64,000 bases of DNA from Dyadobacter bucti. GTDB taxonomy: Bacteria; Bacteroidota; Bacteroidia; Cytophagales; Spirosomataceae. This document shows positions 17,253-26,446 of this stretch, in pieces; within the stretch, counting starts at the first letter, position 1, and every line of letters begins with the position of its first letter. The notes beneath the pieces were generated by a model, which saw only the letters and a program-made list of their open reading frames with translations, was not told the origin of the DNA and did no database searches. The DNA is taken from the NCBI RefSeq assembly GCF_005869225.1, contig NZ_SWFP01000006.1, positions 248,001 through 312,000 on the forward strand, written 5' to 3'. A program made the position numbers and the translations under genes.

Positions 17253-19850
17253 ATGAACCTTGTGAAAAATTTGATTAAATCATTAGCACATCTTAAAGGG
17301 ATTTTGATAATCGTGTTGATTTGTGGGTTTTCCGCCGCAAATGCACAGCGCGTTGGGTTGGGAGGCGCAGCCGCGAAACCTGCCGCTCCCACTGCAAACA
17401 TGGGAATTAATCCTGCTGATCCTAAGGAATATACTATTGCCGAAGTAACTGTTTCGGGCACACAGTTTCTGGATCCCAATTCAATGATTTCTATTTCCGG
17501 ATTGAAGCCTGGTGATAAAATCCGCGTGCCGGGACCGGCCGTGACGTCATCCATCAAGAGAATGATGGATTTTGGTACTTTAGATGATGTCGAAATATTG
17601 GCCACAAAAGTGCAGGACGATAAAATCTGGCTCAACATCCATATTAAAGAACGACCAAGGCTCTATAAAGTTTCTTTCTCAGGTATCCGCAAAGGCGAAA
17701 GAGAAACGCTTAATGACAAAGTAAAACTGATCAAAGGGCGCGTGATTACGCCTACGGTAATTAAAAATACCCAGCTGGTCATCAAAAAATATTACATGGA
17801 TAAAGGATTTTTTAACACAAAAGTAAAAGTGTTGCAAATTCCGGATTCCACCCGTGGCCAGGCTACATTGAATTTTACGATTACAAAAGGTAAAAAAGTT
17901 AAAATTCAGAACATCAATATTGAGGGCAACACGGCTATAAGTGATAAAATCCTCAAGCGTAAAATGAAGGGAACCAAGCAGAAAATGCTTGGCAGGCTGT
18001 TTAATCCTTCAAAATACATTCCGAAAAAATACGATGAGGATAAAGAAAAGCTGATAGCCTACTACCGGAAAAATGGTTATCGGGATGCTACAATTGAATT
18101 CGATACGATCAAAAATGGTGGTGAAACCATTAGTATTGACATGAGAATCGATGAGGGGGTAAAATATTACTATCGCGATATTTCATGGACTGGTAATTAC
18201 CTGTATAATTCAAAGTACCTCGGGGATCGTTTGGGAATTAAAAAGGGCGATGTTTATAATCCTGAGGAGCTTGAAAAGAAAATTAACGGAATACCGGGCG
18301 GAGACATCAGTTCCATTTATATGGATGACGGTTATCTGTATTTCAGAGTAGAACAAACGGAAAAAGCAGTAGAAGGCGATTCAATCGATATAGAAATGCG
18401 GATGTTTGAGGGAAAACAAGCAACCATCAATCGCATCCTGCTGAACGGCAATACAAAAACCAGCGACCGGGTTGTGCTCAGGGAATTATTTACGTTGCCG
18501 GGGCAGAAGTTCAGTAAGACTGAGATCATCAACACTCAGCGCCAGCTATCTCAAATGGGATATTTTGACCCTGAAAAAATTCAGATCAATCCGATCCCTA
18601 ACCAGGCGGATGGAACTGTGGATATCGAATATACAGTAGAAGAAAAACCGTCCGATCAGATCGAGTTATCCGGTGGATGGGGAGGTTATATCGGTTTCGT
18701 TGGAACCCTGGGTTTGGTTTTCAATAACTTTTCTTTAAAAAATATTCCAAACCGTGAAACCTGGAGACCACTTCCTTCAGGCGACGGGCAAAAGCTTTCG
18801 TTGCGCTTTCAGGCGAATGGTAAGCAATACCAGACATATTCGATGTCATTCAGCGAGCCCTGGCTGGGTGGAAAAAAACCGATTAATTTCGGGGTCTCTC
18901 TCCAGAGAACGGTTTACCGTATGACAGATTATAGTTCGATTTATGGGTTCAACAATGGAACAAATGGTAGATCAATAAACTATCGGGGGGGGTATTTTAA
19001 TAACGGTATTACCGTATCTCTCGGACGCCGTCTGAAAGAACCGGACCGTAACCTTGTAATGACGCATTCTTTGTCTTATCAAAGATACCGTTTGGACAGT
19101 CTCGATATTTTCCGCATAGGTTACAGCAGCGGGATATCCAATAACATTTCTTTCAACACGACGATTTCGAGAAATACGCTGAGTGATTTCCAATTTCCAA
19201 GAAGCGGTAACAACATCTCGCTGAGCGCTACATTTACACCTCCTTATTCGCTTTTGAGAAATAAGGAATTTACTGACAAAACCGATACATATCGCTGGGT
19301 TGAGTATCATAAATGGATGTTTGACGCAAGCTACTATGCTACGATTACCGGTAAGCTGGTTTTAAGTGCCCGTACGCACATGGGTTTCTTGGGAGCCTAT
19401 GGTAGCAAAGTAGGATATAGCCCATTCGGGCGATTTATTGTCGGTGGATCAGGTTTGGCAGGTCAGGGGTCCTTCTCCCTTGCTGACCAGGATATTATCG
19501 GTCTTCGCGGATACCAGGATCAGAAAGTTGGGCCTCTGGCGCAAAACGGTTATCCTGCATCCGGCGGCGGGATTGTGTATAACAAATATGTAATGGAGCT
19601 TCGTTATCCCGTTTCGTTAAATCCACAGGCGACAATTTTTGTTCTCGGGTTTGCGGAAGGCGGCAACAACTGGGGCACCTACAAAGAATTTAATCCTTTT
19701 GACTTGAAACGGTCTGCCGGTGTCGGTGCACGTATTTTTATGCCGGCCTTCGGACTTTTGGGTATTGACTGGGGATATGGGTTTGATAAAATACAAGGAC
19801 AGAAAAGTGGCCCGCAGTTCCACTTTACGATTGGTCAGCAGATAAGATAA
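17253..19850 (+). CDS. bamA: Outer-membrane protein assembly factor BamA
   Basis: 865 residues. A signal peptide (cleavage after ANAQ, about residue 32) is followed by about five POTRA domains (for example IAEVTVSGTQFLDPNSMI, YKVSFSGIRKGERE, VKIQNINIEGNTAISDKILKRKM, ATINRILLNGNTKTSDRVVLREL) and an Omp85 barrel from about residue 470 (ELSGGWGGYIGF, GLRGYQDQKVGPLAQNG in the loop-6 region). It inserts beta-barrel proteins into the outer membrane. The barrel ends FHFTIGQQIR, without a terminal aromatic residue. uppS is 6 bases upstream and two skp-like chaperone genes follow, a logical envelope operon. Confidence 0.96.
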   Translation: MNLVKNLIKSLAHLKGILIIVLICGFSAANAQRVGLGGAAAKPAAPTANMGINPADPKEYTIAEVTVSGTQFLDPNSMISISGLKPGDKIRVPGPAVTSSIKRMMDFGTLDDVEILATKVQDDKIWLNIHIKERPRLYKVSFSGIRKGERETLNDKVKLIKGRVITPTVIKNTQLVIKKYYMDKGFFNTKVKVLQIPDSTRGQATLNFTITKGKKVKIQNINIEGNTAISDKILKRKMKGTKQKMLGRLFNPSKYIPKKYDEDKEKLIAYYRKNGYRDATIEFDTIKNGGETISIDMRIDEGVKYYYRDISWTGNYLYNSKYLGDRLGIKKGDVYNPEELEKKINGIPGGDISSIYMDDGYLYFRVEQTEKAVEGDSIDIEMRMFEGKQATINRILLNGNTKTSDRVVLRELFTLPGQKFSKTEIINTQRQLSQMGYFDPEKIQINPIPNQADGTVDIEYTVEEKPSDQIELSGGWGGYIGFVGTLGLVFNNFSLKNIPNRETWRPLPSGDGQKLSLRFQANGKQYQTYSMSFSEPWLGGKKPINFGVSLQRTVYRMTDYSSIYGFNNGTNGRSINYRGGYFNNGITVSLGRRLKEPDRNLVMTHSLSYQRYRLDSLDIFRIGYSSGISNNISFNTTISRNTLSDFQFPRSGNNISLSATFTPPYSLLRNKEFTDKTDTYRWVEYHKWMFDASYYATITGKLVLSARTHMGFLGAYGSKVGYSPFGRFIVGGSGLAGQGSFSLADQDIIGLRGYQDQKVGPLAQNGYPASGGGIVYNKYVMELRYPVSLNPQATIFVLGFAEGGNNWGTYKEFNPFDLKRSAGVGARIFMPAFGLLGIDWGYGFDKIQGQKSGPQFHFTIGQQIR

Positions 19851-19900
19851 TATTCCAAACGGAGTTTCGTTAGAAATTTGCAAATTATTAGGATCATGGC

Positions 19901-20527
19901 ATGAAGAAGTTTTTAATTTTACTAGTTTTGTCAATTCTATGGGGATCAACTGGATGGGCCCAGAAGATCGGGTACACCGATATGGAATTCATTACAAGTA
20001 AAATGCCTGAATACCAGCTTGCCCAAACCGAGATGAAGAAGTTTTCGGACAAATGGGCTAGTGAAATAAGGGATAAATTTGCCGAGATCGACCGGATGCA
20101 GCGGGCTTACATGGCTGAGGAAATTTTACTTACCGAAGATCTTAAGCGAAAGAGACAAAGCGAAATAAAGGAGAAGGAGCTTGAAGCCGGAGAGTATAAC
20201 AGTAAGATCTTTGGTATGGAAGGGTTGCTCTTTCAAAAGAAAAAAGAGCTGATGAAACCCGTGATGGAGAAGGTTCAGAGAGCAGTTACTAAAGTTTGCG
20301 CCCAGCGTCGTCTCGATTTTATGTTTGATAAATCCAGCGATATCGGAATGCTTTATACCAATCCCAAGCACGACTATTCCGACTACGTTATGGAGGAGCT
20401 GGGAATTGATCCTAAAACACTTAAAGCTTTGTCTACTGAAAAAGTAGGAAAAGCTGAACAACCGGCACAAATACCCGCAGGGAACTCACCAAAACAAAAA
20501 AGTACAACTAGTAAACTAAATAAGTAA
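19901..20527 (+). CDS. OmpH/Skp-family periplasmic chaperone (first copy)
   Basis: 208 residues. The signal peptide ends GWAQK. The OmpH signature KIGYTDMEFITSKMPEYQLAQ opens the mature protein, then a long Lys/Glu-rich helical arm pair (about 45-125), then the return strand (RRLDFMFDKSSDIGMLYTNP). The C-terminus is a low-complexity Lys/Gln/Ser tail. Skp trimers grip unfolded outer-membrane proteins on their way to BamA. It lies 50 bases after bamA and 6 bases before a second, divergent paralogue. Confidence 0.92.
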   Translation: MKKFLILLVLSILWGSTGWAQKIGYTDMEFITSKMPEYQLAQTEMKKFSDKWASEIRDKFAEIDRMQRAYMAEEILLTEDLKRKRQSEIKEKELEAGEYNSKIFGMEGLLFQKKKELMKPVMEKVQRAVTKVCAQRRLDFMFDKSSDIGMLYTNPKHDYSDYVMEELGIDPKTLKALSTEKVGKAEQPAQIPAGNSPKQKSTTSKLNK

Positions 20528-20533
20528 CAAGCA

Positions 20534-21172
20534 ATGAAACAAAAATTGATAGCTTTTTTGGTCGTAATGGCCATAATCACTACCCCTCCCCTGTTAGCTC
20601 AAACTACCCCTGCAAGCGCCAAAATAGGATATACCAATGTTGATTATGTCATCGGTAAATTGCCTGAAAGTAAAGTGATGCAGAACCAGCTTGAAGTTAC
20701 AAAGGCTCAGCTGGATAAAGCGATTGGAGAGACTTATAAGGAATTTCAGGAAAAATATGAGGCTTACCAAAAAAATGGCGCCAATATGACTGATGTAATA
20801 CGTGCTGATAAAGAGAAGGAATTGCAAAACCTGCAGACTAGAGTGCAGGAAATGCAAACCAACGCTCAGACATCTCTGCAAACTAAACAACAGCAATTAC
20901 TGGAGCCGATCCTTACCAAGGTGAATAATGCTATCCAGGAAGTAGGTAAAGAGAGCGGGTTTCGTTTTATTCTGAACATGGACGCCGGCCCTGGCTCAAC
21001 TCCTATTATTTTGTTTGCTGCTTCTGAAGAAGACAATGCTACAAATCTGATTCTCAAAAAACTCGGAGTTGATCCTGACAAGGTTGATGCTGCTGCTCCT
21101 GCCGCAACTACACCGGCAAAACCAGCGACCGCTCCTGCAACGACACCTGCTACTACGCCAAAGAAAAAATAA
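20534..21172 (+). CDS. OmpH/Skp-family periplasmic chaperone (second copy)
   Basis: 212 residues. The signal peptide ends PLLAQ. The mature start KIGYTNVDYVIGKLPESKVMQNQ is the OmpH signature, followed by a Gln-rich coiled arm (about 50-130) and FRFILNMDAGPGSTPIILFAAS. The tail is an unusual Ala/Pro/Thr-rich stretch of about 25 residues ending PKKK. It is a tandem paralogue of the preceding gene with low identity outside the start motif, so the duplication looks old. A strong terminator ends the operon. Confidence 0.92.
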   Translation: MKQKLIAFLVVMAIITTPPLLAQTTPASAKIGYTNVDYVIGKLPESKVMQNQLEVTKAQLDKAIGETYKEFQEKYEAYQKNGANMTDVIRADKEKELQNLQTRVQEMQTNAQTSLQTKQQQLLEPILTKVNNAIQEVGKESGFRFILNMDAGPGSTPIILFAASEEDNATNLILKKLGVDPDKVDAAAPAATTPAKPATAPATTPATTPKKK

Positions 21173-21192
21173 CGTAGTAATAATTGAACTTA

Positions 21193-21240
21193 AAATACCG
21201 GAGAGAAGTCTTTATATGACTACTCTCCGGTATTTGTATT
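21193..21240 (+). terminator. Intrinsic terminator of the uppS-bamA-skp-skp operon
   Basis: 13-bp perfect arms (21193-21205 and 21223-21235) continue inward, after one A-A mismatch, as a 4-bp stem (AGTC/GACT), with T-rich sequence following. Confidence 0.85.
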
Positions 21241-21399
21241 TAATGGATTAATATGACAATTACCAAGGCGTAAATGGGGATGGACAGGATGGGAAACTGT
21301 AATATTGAAAAAGTACAAACGCGAATATGTTCGACTTTGAGCGTTTTAGGTTGATTTGATTTTTGTAATTATTGACAGCGCTTTCTATATAGTATTTAT

Positions 21400-21407
21400 T
21401 AGTTTTG
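21400..21407 (+). promoter_or_regulatory. Possible -7 promoter element of the Ig-like protein gene
   Basis: TAGTTTTG matches TAnnTTTG 53 bases before the ATG at 21461. A TTGACA at 21372-21377 is the best -33 candidate but its spacing (25 bases after TTG) is slightly long. Confidence 0.45.
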
Positions 21408-21460
21408 CGTTAAAGTTGAAGTGTTCTTAAACCCATGGAATTAATTATATTTTTGTTATT

Positions 21461-23059
21461 ATGATTATGAAAAACATTCATAAAATACTGATTCTTCTGA
21501 CAGCCATAGTTATAGTTCAAAAGGTACAGGGGCAGGATAATATGAAGAGTACTGCCACGGGACCAATGCAAATTATTTTTCCAAACGAACCTGACTGGAA
21601 TGTTCTGGAGGAAGGCAAGGAAATTAACTTTCATTTGCAGACCAAGGGAGGCAAAAGTGATTCCGTAAGATATGAAATAACTAGTGGTGCTGTAAAGGAG
21701 ATGAAATTCGACTCGCTTGGCCATTTTGTCTGGACACCGAGTTATGATATCGCAGATCGTATCAATACTACTAAATCCCTATCAGTAGTCTTTGAAGCGC
21801 ATACTATTTCGGGAGAAAGTGCGTCCCGGGAGGTTGTTTTTAAGGTACAGCATGTAAATAGGCCTCCGCAGGTTGACGAACTGAAACCATTTTACGTACA
21901 ATATAAAACCCAGAACACGTATCAGATCGATATGAATGCGGTACGGGACCCTGACGGGGATCCTGTTGTCTTTGTCCCTGTTTTGGAAGATATGCCTGAG
22001 GGGATGAAATTTACGGCAGCCGGTGAGGTAATCTGGGAGCCATCGAGCAAGCAATTCAGCATTTTGAAGGAAGGTCCCAAATATGTCGAATTTTATGTAG
22101 AGGATCAGCCGTCCAAGGAGCGTACCAAAGGCCGCCTGAAATTGAACATCACACAGATGGACCTTGCTCCGGATTTTACAATGGTTCCCCAGAACAGTGT
22201 GATCAGAAGTGCCGAGAATAACCGTATCAACATCAGATTCTCTCTGTCAGATCCGAATGGTGAAGAAGATATTACTACTTTCAATTTTATATCTGATAAT
22301 AAAAAAGTGCCCAAGGATGCCTTGATCAAAAATGCACCTACCAATTATGAGTTCATCTGGGAACCCGGGTATGAATTTGTAAAAGACCCATTTGATACGC
22401 TTGCATTTAATGTCACTTTTTATGTGATGGACAAAGCGCAGAACAAGAAGGAGAAGACCGTTCGTTTTGTGATTAAAAACACAATAGATGAAAGTTTGCG
22501 CGATACCTATGTCTACGGCTTATACAGAAGTGCATTGGTAAACGCCTGGGGCCTTCTGGAACAAATGAGAGAGAAAGAAACTGAATTGAAAAGGGCATAT
22601 TCTCGTGCAAAAAAAGGGAAGAGAGGCCGATCGCTTCTTAATGCATCTCTAGGTGCGACTACCGGTCTGGCGCCCGTCATAGCAAAGACCAATCAGGATA
22701 CGCGCGGGTATATCACTACAATCGGCGGCACGACGGTTGCTACCGTTGGCACCCTGGAAGCCACGGAGGTGATCGGGAAATCCGTAAACGGTTTGCTGGA
22801 CAGGTTCAACTATGTAATGCAGAAAAAGAATGAGCTGCAGAACAAAGGAGATGTTTTTGCAAGAGAGTACGGGCAAAAGTCGGCCAGAAGACAACCGGAT
22901 TTTATTCGTAAACTTGATGAATTTAAAGCGCTGATGAATTTAAGCGGGCTGGTTGCACTGGAATTGGATGCGAACTGGGAGAACAAAAAAGAAGCCACTG
23001 ACGTGGCATTGAAAAAGGCTTTCAAAGACTTTGTTCCTCTTACAAAGGACGAGAACTAG
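21461..23059 (+). CDS. Exported protein with Ig/cadherin-like repeats and helical C-domain
   Basis: 532 residues of unknown function. A signal peptide (hydrophobic stretch about 8-22, QGQ) precedes three or so beta-sandwich repeats of about 100 residues. Each contains a putative-Ig pattern: FPNEPDWNVLEEGKEINF with FVWTPSYD, VQHVNRPPQVDELKPFYV with VIWEPSSKQF, and VPQNSVIRSAENNRINI with FIWEPGYEF. The W-x-P ending recurs in each. After residue 340 the protein is helical and basic, with a Gly/Thr-rich segment (IGGTTVATVGTLEATEVIG) that could be hydrophobic. The ATG at 21467 is an equally good start. It is convergent with lspA. Confidence 0.8.
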   Translation: MIMKNIHKILILLTAIVIVQKVQGQDNMKSTATGPMQIIFPNEPDWNVLEEGKEINFHLQTKGGKSDSVRYEITSGAVKEMKFDSLGHFVWTPSYDIADRINTTKSLSVVFEAHTISGESASREVVFKVQHVNRPPQVDELKPFYVQYKTQNTYQIDMNAVRDPDGDPVVFVPVLEDMPEGMKFTAAGEVIWEPSSKQFSILKEGPKYVEFYVEDQPSKERTKGRLKLNITQMDLAPDFTMVPQNSVIRSAENNRINIRFSLSDPNGEEDITTFNFISDNKKVPKDALIKNAPTNYEFIWEPGYEFVKDPFDTLAFNVTFYVMDKAQNKKEKTVRFVIKNTIDESLRDTYVYGLYRSALVNAWGLLEQMREKETELKRAYSRAKKGKRGRSLLNASLGATTGLAPVIAKTNQDTRGYITTIGGTTVATVGTLEATEVIGKSVNGLLDRFNYVMQKKNELQNKGDVFAREYGQKSARRQPDFIRKLDEFKALMNLSGLVALELDANWENKKEATDVALKKAFKDFVPLTKDEN

Positions 23060-23079
23060 ATCAACGAAAAAATATATTC

Positions 23080-23114
23080 AACAGAAAAGAGACTTATATG
23101 CTCTCTTTTCTGTT
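23080..23114. terminator. Bidirectional terminator between Ig-like gene and lspA
   Basis: 13-bp perfect arms (23080-23092 and 23102-23114) enclose a 9-base loop. The lspA stop codon lies in the loop and its last sense codons in the right arm. Confidence 0.75.
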
Positions 23115-23828
23115 TTCATCCTCCTCATTTTCAGTAGACGGAACCTCGGAAGTGTTGTCCTCCATGTCCTTGTTGACTTGGATATCACCTTGATTTTCGG
23201 GTGAAGCTTCCGTATGTTCTTCAGGGTTGACCTCGTCATGATGTACATTGGAGTGGAAGCTCCCCTGAAATATCAGAATACTGCAAACACCAATGAAAAT
23301 GCAGGAATCGGCAATGTTAAATATAGGAGTAGAGTAGTACTGCCCTCCCCACACCGGAACCCAATCAGGGATAAAGCCTTCCCAGAAATCCACGAAAATC
23401 ATGTCAATTACTTGTCCATGGAACCAGGGTGTGGGCGAGCCATATGGGGCGTTGTGTAGTAAAACTCCGTAAAAAGTACTGTCTATTACATTTCCTACGG
23501 CACCTGCCAGGATCATCGCCAATGCCCAGAGTAACCCTTTGGACGCACCAGTTTTTGCAAGGTGGATCAGGTACCAGCCGATTGCGACCATTGCAACGAG
23601 CCTAAACAAAGTCAGAAAAAGTTTGCCATATTCATGGCCAAGCTGCATCCCGAACGCCATACCGGGATTAAGTACATAGTGAAGTTTTAGCCAGTTTCCG
23701 ATTAATGGTATCTGACCCGAAAAGCCTGGTTCCATGTATTTATGAACCAATAGCTTAGATGCCTGGTCAATAAAAATAAGCAGTAGACTGAAAAATAAAT
23801 ATGCAGCTGGATTTCTGGATTTGTTCAT
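23094..23828 (-). CDS. lspA: Lipoprotein signal peptidase (signal peptidase II)
   Basis: Inner-membrane aspartyl protease that cleaves lipoprotein signal peptides. 244 residues, longer than the usual 160-170. Family motifs are FIDQASKLLV, LNPGMAFGM, AGAVGNVIDS (first catalytic Asp) and FNIADSCIFIG (second catalytic Asp). The extra length comes from an inserted loop between the two catalytic motifs (about 125-165, Bacteroidota-typical) and a very acidic tail of about 50 residues after residue 195. The many lipoproteins in this window are its expected substrates. The stop lies in the loop of the shared terminator. Confidence 0.96.
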   Translation of the reverse strand: MNKSRNPAAYLFFSLLLIFIDQASKLLVHKYMEPGFSGQIPLIGNWLKLHYVLNPGMAFGMQLGHEYGKLFLTLFRLVAMVAIGWYLIHLAKTGASKGLLWALAMILAGAVGNVIDSTFYGVLLHNAPYGSPTPWFHGQVIDMIFVDFWEGFIPDWVPVWGGQYYSTPIFNIADSCIFIGVCSILIFQGSFHSNVHHDEVNPEEHTEASPENQGDIQVNKDMEDNTSEVPSTENEEDENRKESI

Positions 23829-23879
23829 TCCGATTTTACAACAATTGACGATTTTTAGAATGCGAAAGTAACAACTAAC

Positions 23880-25082
23880 TTATAAAGAACCGATTCCTCT
23901 TCTCTTCAATTCATTTTTGACAAGCAAAAACTCTCTGCTGCTTTGGCCCGCAATGGATGTATTTTCTTCGGCGCGGCGAATTAGATAAGGCAGTACGGCG
24001 TCTATAGGCCCATATGGTACATACTTGGCCACATTGTAGCCGGCTTTGGCGAGGTTGTAAGTTATATTGTCACTCATTCCAAGGAGCTGGGCAAACCAGA
24101 TCCTGTCGTCGTCCGTCGCGATCTGCGATTTTTTCATTTTCAAAGCGCAGTACTGTGAGCTGTATTCATTGTGCGTGCCAAGACAAATAGAGACGTGCTC
24201 GATGTGATCAAGGCAGAAGTCGATAGCGAGATTGTAATCTGTGTCCGTTGCTTCCTTGGATATATGTATTGGATTGAAATATTCGTTTTCCCTGGCACGC
24301 AGCCTTTCTTTTTCCATATATGCTCCACGTACCAGTTTCCCTCCCAGAATGTAACCACGCTGCCTTGCCGACAAATAAGCACTTTTAAGCGCCTCCAGTG
24401 TTTCGTGCCTGTAAAGCTGATATGTATTGTAAACGATCGCCTTGTCCTTGTTAAACCGCTGCATCATTTCATAAGCTATATCATCAATAACTCCCTGGAT
24501 CCAGCTTTCCTCTGCATCAATAAAGATTCTCACATTTTTTTCGTGAGCTCTGAGACATAGTTTTTCCACCCGTTGTTTCAGAAGCGCGTAGGATATTTTC
24601 TCTTCTTCCGATAAAACTGCATTGCGTTGTATCTTTTCCAGAAGTTCAGAAGAGCCTACGCCGGTAATCTTGAAAACAGAAAAAGGAATGGTTTCTGAAG
24701 TGGCTGCTTTGTCGATTGTTTTTAAAATCTCCGCGGCAGTTGCTTCAAAGCTCGTTTCTTTGTCTTCGCCCTCCACCGAATAATCCAGGATCGTCCCAAT
24801 ACCTGATTTGCCCAGCATCTTAATAGTGGGATCACAGCCGTTAATCGTCTCACCTCCACAGAATTGTTCAAAAATGGTCACCCGAATCAGATTTTTTATA
24901 GGTAAGTTGAGTTTTAGTGCAAGCTTTATAAAAAAAGTGCCTAAATTTACCACTCGAGCCTGATTCATAAGGCTAAATAACCAGTATGTTTTCCGAAGTT
25001 TTGTATCCGATTTAGAGGCAAAAGCTACGGAAGTGTCTTCAAAAAATACAGGTATTTGGTTTTTTGGTGAGGGATATTCCAT
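23880..25082 (-). CDS. Proline dehydrogenase
   Basis: FAD enzyme that oxidises proline to pyrroline-5-carboxylate. 400 residues, a stand-alone PRODH rather than a PutA fusion. The beta-alpha barrel motifs are visible: FSVFKITGVGSSELL, VRIFIDAEESWIQGVIDD, IVYNTYQLYRHETLEAL, GGKLVRGAYMEKERLRA, SICLGTHNE, QLLGMSDNITYNLAKAGYNVAKYVPYGP and YLIRRAEENTS (the conserved substrate Arg pair). The partner P5C dehydrogenase is not in the window. It lies 51 bases upstream of lspA on the same strand. Confidence 0.95.
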   Translation of the reverse strand: MEYPSPKNQIPVFFEDTSVAFASKSDTKLRKTYWLFSLMNQARVVNLGTFFIKLALKLNLPIKNLIRVTIFEQFCGGETINGCDPTIKMLGKSGIGTILDYSVEGEDKETSFEATAAEILKTIDKAATSETIPFSVFKITGVGSSELLEKIQRNAVLSEEEKISYALLKQRVEKLCLRAHEKNVRIFIDAEESWIQGVIDDIAYEMMQRFNKDKAIVYNTYQLYRHETLEALKSAYLSARQRGYILGGKLVRGAYMEKERLRARENEYFNPIHISKEATDTDYNLAIDFCLDHIEHVSICLGTHNEYSSQYCALKMKKSQIATDDDRIWFAQLLGMSDNITYNLAKAGYNVAKYVPYGPIDAVLPYLIRRAEENTSIAGQSSREFLLVKNELKRRGIGSL

Positions 25083-25267
25083 TTTTATTGACTGTTTTCC
25101 TGAGTGAACGTTGGATAATTTGGCGTGATCTCACAATAGGAAAGTAACAAGCATTAAGAAGATGATTGACTTATAAGAATCAAATGTACGTCAATCCAAG
25201 AAATACGCATAATACCAGGTCAAAATATTACAGTTATCTATTTTTTATTAAGGACAAGTTTTTGAAT

Positions 25268-26362
25268 ATGAATGCTTCTTTAGATATCCTTCCGTTAAGC
25301 AGTTGGATCAATACCGAAGGTAAGCCTTTGGTAATCGCCGGGCCTTGCAGCGCAGAGACCGAGGAACAAATGTTAGAAACCGCAACCCAGATCAAAGAAG
25401 AAGGATTTGCGCATGTAATCCGTGCGGGAATTTGGAAGCCAAGGACACGTCCAGGAAGTTTTGAAGGGATGGGAGAGGCCGCTTTGCCATGGTTACAAGC
25501 TGTTAAAAAAGAAACAGGAATGCCTGTCGCAGTTGAGGTGGCTAACCCTCAGCACATTGAACTGGCATTGAAATATGGCGTGGATATCCTATGGATAGGC
25601 GCGCGTACCACTGTGAACCCTTTCAACGTTCAGGAACTTGCTGATGCTTTGAAAGGTATTGATGTACCTGTTCTTGTAAAAAATCCTGTAAATCCTGATC
25701 TGCAATTGTGGATCGGAGCTTTGGAGCGTCTTAACCAGGCGGGTGTGAAAAAACTGGGTGCAATCCACCGCGGGTTTTCAAACGCTCAGGAAACAAAGTT
25801 CCGTAATTCCCCGATGTGGAACATTGCGATCGAATTGAAAACGCTTCTTCCTGAGTTGCCGGTGATCGGTGATCCTAGCCACATGGCAGGAAAGAGAGCA
25901 TATCTATATGAGTTGGCACAACGTGCACTGGATTTGAACTATGACGGTCTGATCATCGAATCACACCGTGATCCGGATAAAGCATGGTCTGATGCTTCTC
26001 AGCAGCTAACTCCTGCTGCGTTAGGCCAAATGTTGCATGATTTGCACGTTCGTAAGGAATCTTACGGTAGTGACTACCAGTCTCAATTGGAAGTTGTTCG
26101 TGGGAAAATCGATCACCTTGACCGCGAATTGCTCGAAACGCTTGCAGCACGTATGTCGTTGGTTGAGAAACTGGCTGAGTACAAACGCGACAATAACGTT
26201 GCGGCATATCAGGTAGATCGTTTCCGTGAAGTATTGGAAACGCGTGCAGGATGGGGTAAAAGCCTGAATCTATACCCGAATCTTGTGGATGAACTCTTCA
26301 AGCTTGTTCACATGGAATCTATCCGTAAACAAACAGAAGTAATGAACCAGGTTAGTGCCTAG
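25268..26362 (+). CDS. Bifunctional DAHP synthase / chorismate mutase
   Basis: First enzyme of the shikimate pathway fused to the enzyme committing chorismate to Phe/Tyr. 364 residues from ATG 25268. Residues about 1-265 are a short-type DAHP synthase: IAGPCSAETEEQ, RAGIWKPRTRPGSFEGMGE, ILWIGARTTVNPF, VLVKNPVNPDLQLWIGA, IHRGF, IGDPSHMAGKR and LIIESHRDPDKAWSDA. Residues about 275-360 are an AroQ-type chorismate mutase (LEVVRGKIDHLDRELLETLAARMSLVEKLAEYKRDN). The C-terminal mutase order is known in Bacteroidota and probably serves allosteric feedback. In-frame codons upstream to 25166 encode non-family sequence and are excluded. Confidence 0.95.
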   Translation: MNASLDILPLSSWINTEGKPLVIAGPCSAETEEQMLETATQIKEEGFAHVIRAGIWKPRTRPGSFEGMGEAALPWLQAVKKETGMPVAVEVANPQHIELALKYGVDILWIGARTTVNPFNVQELADALKGIDVPVLVKNPVNPDLQLWIGALERLNQAGVKKLGAIHRGFSNAQETKFRNSPMWNIAIELKTLLPELPVIGDPSHMAGKRAYLYELAQRALDLNYDGLIIESHRDPDKAWSDASQQLTPAALGQMLHDLHVRKESYGSDYQSQLEVVRGKIDHLDRELLETLAARMSLVEKLAEYKRDNNVAAYQVDRFREVLETRAGWGKSLNLYPNLVDELFKLVHMESIRKQTEVMNQVSA

Positions 26363-26380
26363 CCGCTACTGAATCAATAT

Positions 26381-26419
26381 AAAATGGCTGATGTTCGAAA
26401 AGAGCGTCAGCCATTTTTA
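26381..26419 (+). terminator. Intrinsic terminator of the DAHP synthase gene
   Basis: Perfect 11-bp arms (26381-26391 and 26407-26417) extended by five inner pairs (two of them G-T) around a GAAAA loop, then five T. It lies 18 bases after the stop. Confidence 0.88.
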
Positions 26420-26446
26420 TTTGTAATCTGCATTCAAAATCCTGGC

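Noticed and set aside
20534..21172. Idea that the second skp is a frameshifted copy of the first
   Set aside because: Both frames are intact with separate signal peptides; they are divergent paralogues.
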